Assembly (NCBI GenBank): GCA_002917075.1
Contig: NTMA01000064.1
Span: 1 to 64,000 of the forward strand
Source of the DNA: Hawksworthiomyces lignivorus
Lineage: Eukaryota > Ascomycota > Sordariomycetes > Ophiostomatales > Ophiostomataceae
Reading direction: 5' to 3'
Length of the DNA: 64,000 nt
Every line of letters starts with the position of its first letter. Position 1 is the stretch's first letter. Below, piece by piece: positions 62,775-64,000 of this stretch. The notes below the pieces were generated by a model. The model was not told the origin of the DNA. It searched no databases and saw nothing but the letters and a program-made list of their open reading frames with translations. The position numbers and the translations under genes are program-made.

Positions 62775-64000
62775 ATGACTGTCAATCGCCGGGCGAGACA
62801 ATGGTGGAAAAACGCCATCGTCTACCAAATCTATCCCGCGTCTTTCTGCGACTCGAATGGTGATGGAGTGGGTGACCTGCCCGGCATCACGTCTAAGCTG
62901 GACTACATCGCCGGCCTCGGCGTCGACGCTATCTGGATCTGCCCAATGTACGACAGCCCACAGGTCGACATGGGGTACGATATCTCCAACTACGAGGACG
63001 TGTATGCACCCTACGGGACGCTCCAAGACATGGAGACGCTGCTCCGCGAAGCACATGCCCGGGGTCTCAAGGTCATGCTCGACCTGGTCATTAACCACAC
63101 CTCAGATCAGCACGCCTGGTTCCGGGAGTCGCGCAGCAGCAAGGACAGCCCTAAACGGGACTGGTACATCTGGAAGCCCGCCAAGTACTCGTCGTCCGGG
63201 GAGCGGCAGCCACCAAACAACTGGCGCAGCGCCTTTGGCGGCGGTAGCGCGTGGGAGTGGGACGAGGCGACGGGCGAGTATTACCTACACATCTTTGCCA
63301 AAGAGCAGCCGGACATCAACTGGGAGAACCTCGAAACGCGCAAGGCTGTGTATGCCTCGTCTATGGAGTTCTGGCTCGAGCGCGGCGTCGACGGTTTCCG
63401 CATCGACACCGTCAACCTGTACAGCAAGCGCGTCGACTTTCCAGACGCACCGATCACCGACCCCAAGGAGCAGTTCCAACCCGCATTCATGCTGTTCTGC
63501 AACGGGCCCCGCATGCACGAGTTCCTCGGAGAGATGCACGAGATCCTCGCGCGCTACGGAGCCATCACGGTCGGCGAGCTGCCGTGCACCCCGGACATGG
63601 CCGAGGTGCTGAGCTATGTCAGCGCCGAAGCTAAGCAGCTCGACATGGTCTTCCAGTTCGACGTGGTCATGGTGGGCCAGGGCCAGACCCACCGCTACGA
63701 GACGACGACCAAGAACTTCACGCTGCCACAGCTCAAGGACGCCGTCTACCAGACGCAGGCGATCATCCACGGGACCGACGCGTGGACAACCGTGTTCACC
63801 GAGAACCATGACCAGTCCCGCTCCGTCTCCCGGTTCACAGATGACCGGCCAGAATACCGCACCGCCGGAGCTAAGCTTCTCGCCCTGATGCAGTCCTGCC
63901 TCAGCGGCACGCAGTACATCTACCAGGGACAGGAGATCGGGTCTGTTAACGCACCCAAGGAATCGTACCCTCTTGAGAATTATCTCGACATCGATAGCCG
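62775..64000 (+). CDS. GH13 alpha-glucosidase / oligo-1,6-glucosidase (5' part)
   Basis: Starts at ATG62775 and is still open at the window end (at least 408 residues of a usual 550-600). The (beta/alpha)8 amylase-fold motifs are in order: WWKNAIVYQIYPASFCDSNG, DGVGDLPGI, GVDAIWICPMYDSPQVDMGY, VMLDLVINHTSDQHAWF, QPDINWEN (maltase-type region V), GVDGFRIDTVN (nucleophile Asp211), ITVGELPCT (acid/base Glu268) and FTENHDQSRS (Asp346). There is no signal peptide, so it is an intracellular maltase-type enzyme that hydrolyses maltose, sucrose or isomaltose after import. Fungal genes of this kind often sit with MAL-type transporters; none is visible before the edge. No frameshift was seen. Confidence 0.9.
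   Translation, partial: MTVNRRARQWWKNAIVYQIYPASFCDSNGDGVGDLPGITSKLDYIAGLGVDAIWICPMYDSPQVDMGYDISNYEDVYAPYGTLQDMETLLREAHARGLKVMLDLVINHTSDQHAWFRESRSSKDSPKRDWYIWKPAKYSSSGERQPPNNWRSAFGGGSAWEWDEATGEYYLHIFAKEQPDINWENLETRKAVYASSMEFWLERGVDGFRIDTVNLYSKRVDFPDAPITDPKEQFQPAFMLFCNGPRMHEFLGEMHEILARYGAITVGELPCTPDMAEVLSYVSAEAKQLDMVFQFDVVMVGQGQTHRYETTTKNFTLPQLKDAVYQTQAIIHGTDAWTTVFTENHDQSRSVSRFTDDRPEYRTAGAKLLALMQSCLSGTQYIYQGQEIGSVNAPKESYPLENYLDIDS

Noticed and set aside
1..64000. tRNA, rRNA or CRISPR array
   Set aside because: No cloverleaf with T-arm consensus, no rRNA blocks and no regularly spaced direct repeats were found on reading the intergenic regions. A tRNAscan-SE run would settle the tRNA point.

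Overview
The window is nuclear DNA of a filamentous ascomycete (Pezizomycotina). Most genes have short introns (about 50-105 bp) with GT..AG ends and often a CTAAC/CTGAC-type branch site. The families are typical of the group: Zn2Cys6 and C2H2 fungal regulators, HET-domain proteins, Dal5-type MFS carriers, a MID2-like wall sensor and a SYLF protein. GC-rich genes alternate with AT-rich intergenic DNA and decayed copies, some with transition-type damage compatible with repeat-induced point mutation (RIP). No tRNA, rRNA, CRISPR array, intact transposon, PKS or NRPS was found. All exon joins below were worked out by eye from splice signals, reading frame and family expectation.

0-6 kb: two dead metabolic genes (a tautomerase and the 5' part of a branched-chain aminotransferase), then a reconstructed 1147-aa HET-NB-ARC-TPR NLR. 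6.7-15.2 kb: the most interesting block, with a Zn2Cys6 regulator, a five-exon M19 dipeptidase, a divergent Dal5-type carrier (a family that includes dipeptide permeases) and a homologue of bacterial 2,2-dialkylglycine decarboxylase. Each promoter in this block carries one or two copies of an 18-bp near-palindrome built on AGTTTNCCGCGGNAAACT. I infer a regulon for taking up and breaking down peptides with alpha,alpha-dialkyl amino acids such as Aib, the hallmark residue of fungal peptaibols.

16-36 kb: a SYLF gene, a 3.5-kb ankyrin pseudogene full of stops, a HET gene, a cysteine-rich gene end, a DUF1349 protein, a Baeyer-Villiger-type monooxygenase, a MID2-like membrane protein and a small orphan, separated by long empty stretches.

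36-55 kb: a nitrogen/carbon catabolic neighbourhood. It holds a HODM-like (DUF3445) protein, a Zn2Cys6 regulator whose zinc cluster is split over tiny exons, a divergent amino-acid permease, a beta-amino-acid-type class III aminotransferase, a class II aldolase, an MFS carrier, an HpcH/HpaI aldolase, a HET gene, and a divergent RidA / 2-oxoglutarate oxygenase pair. 55-64 kb: a C2H2 regulator, a 760-aa orphan and the 5' part of a GH13 alpha-glucosidase that runs off the window.
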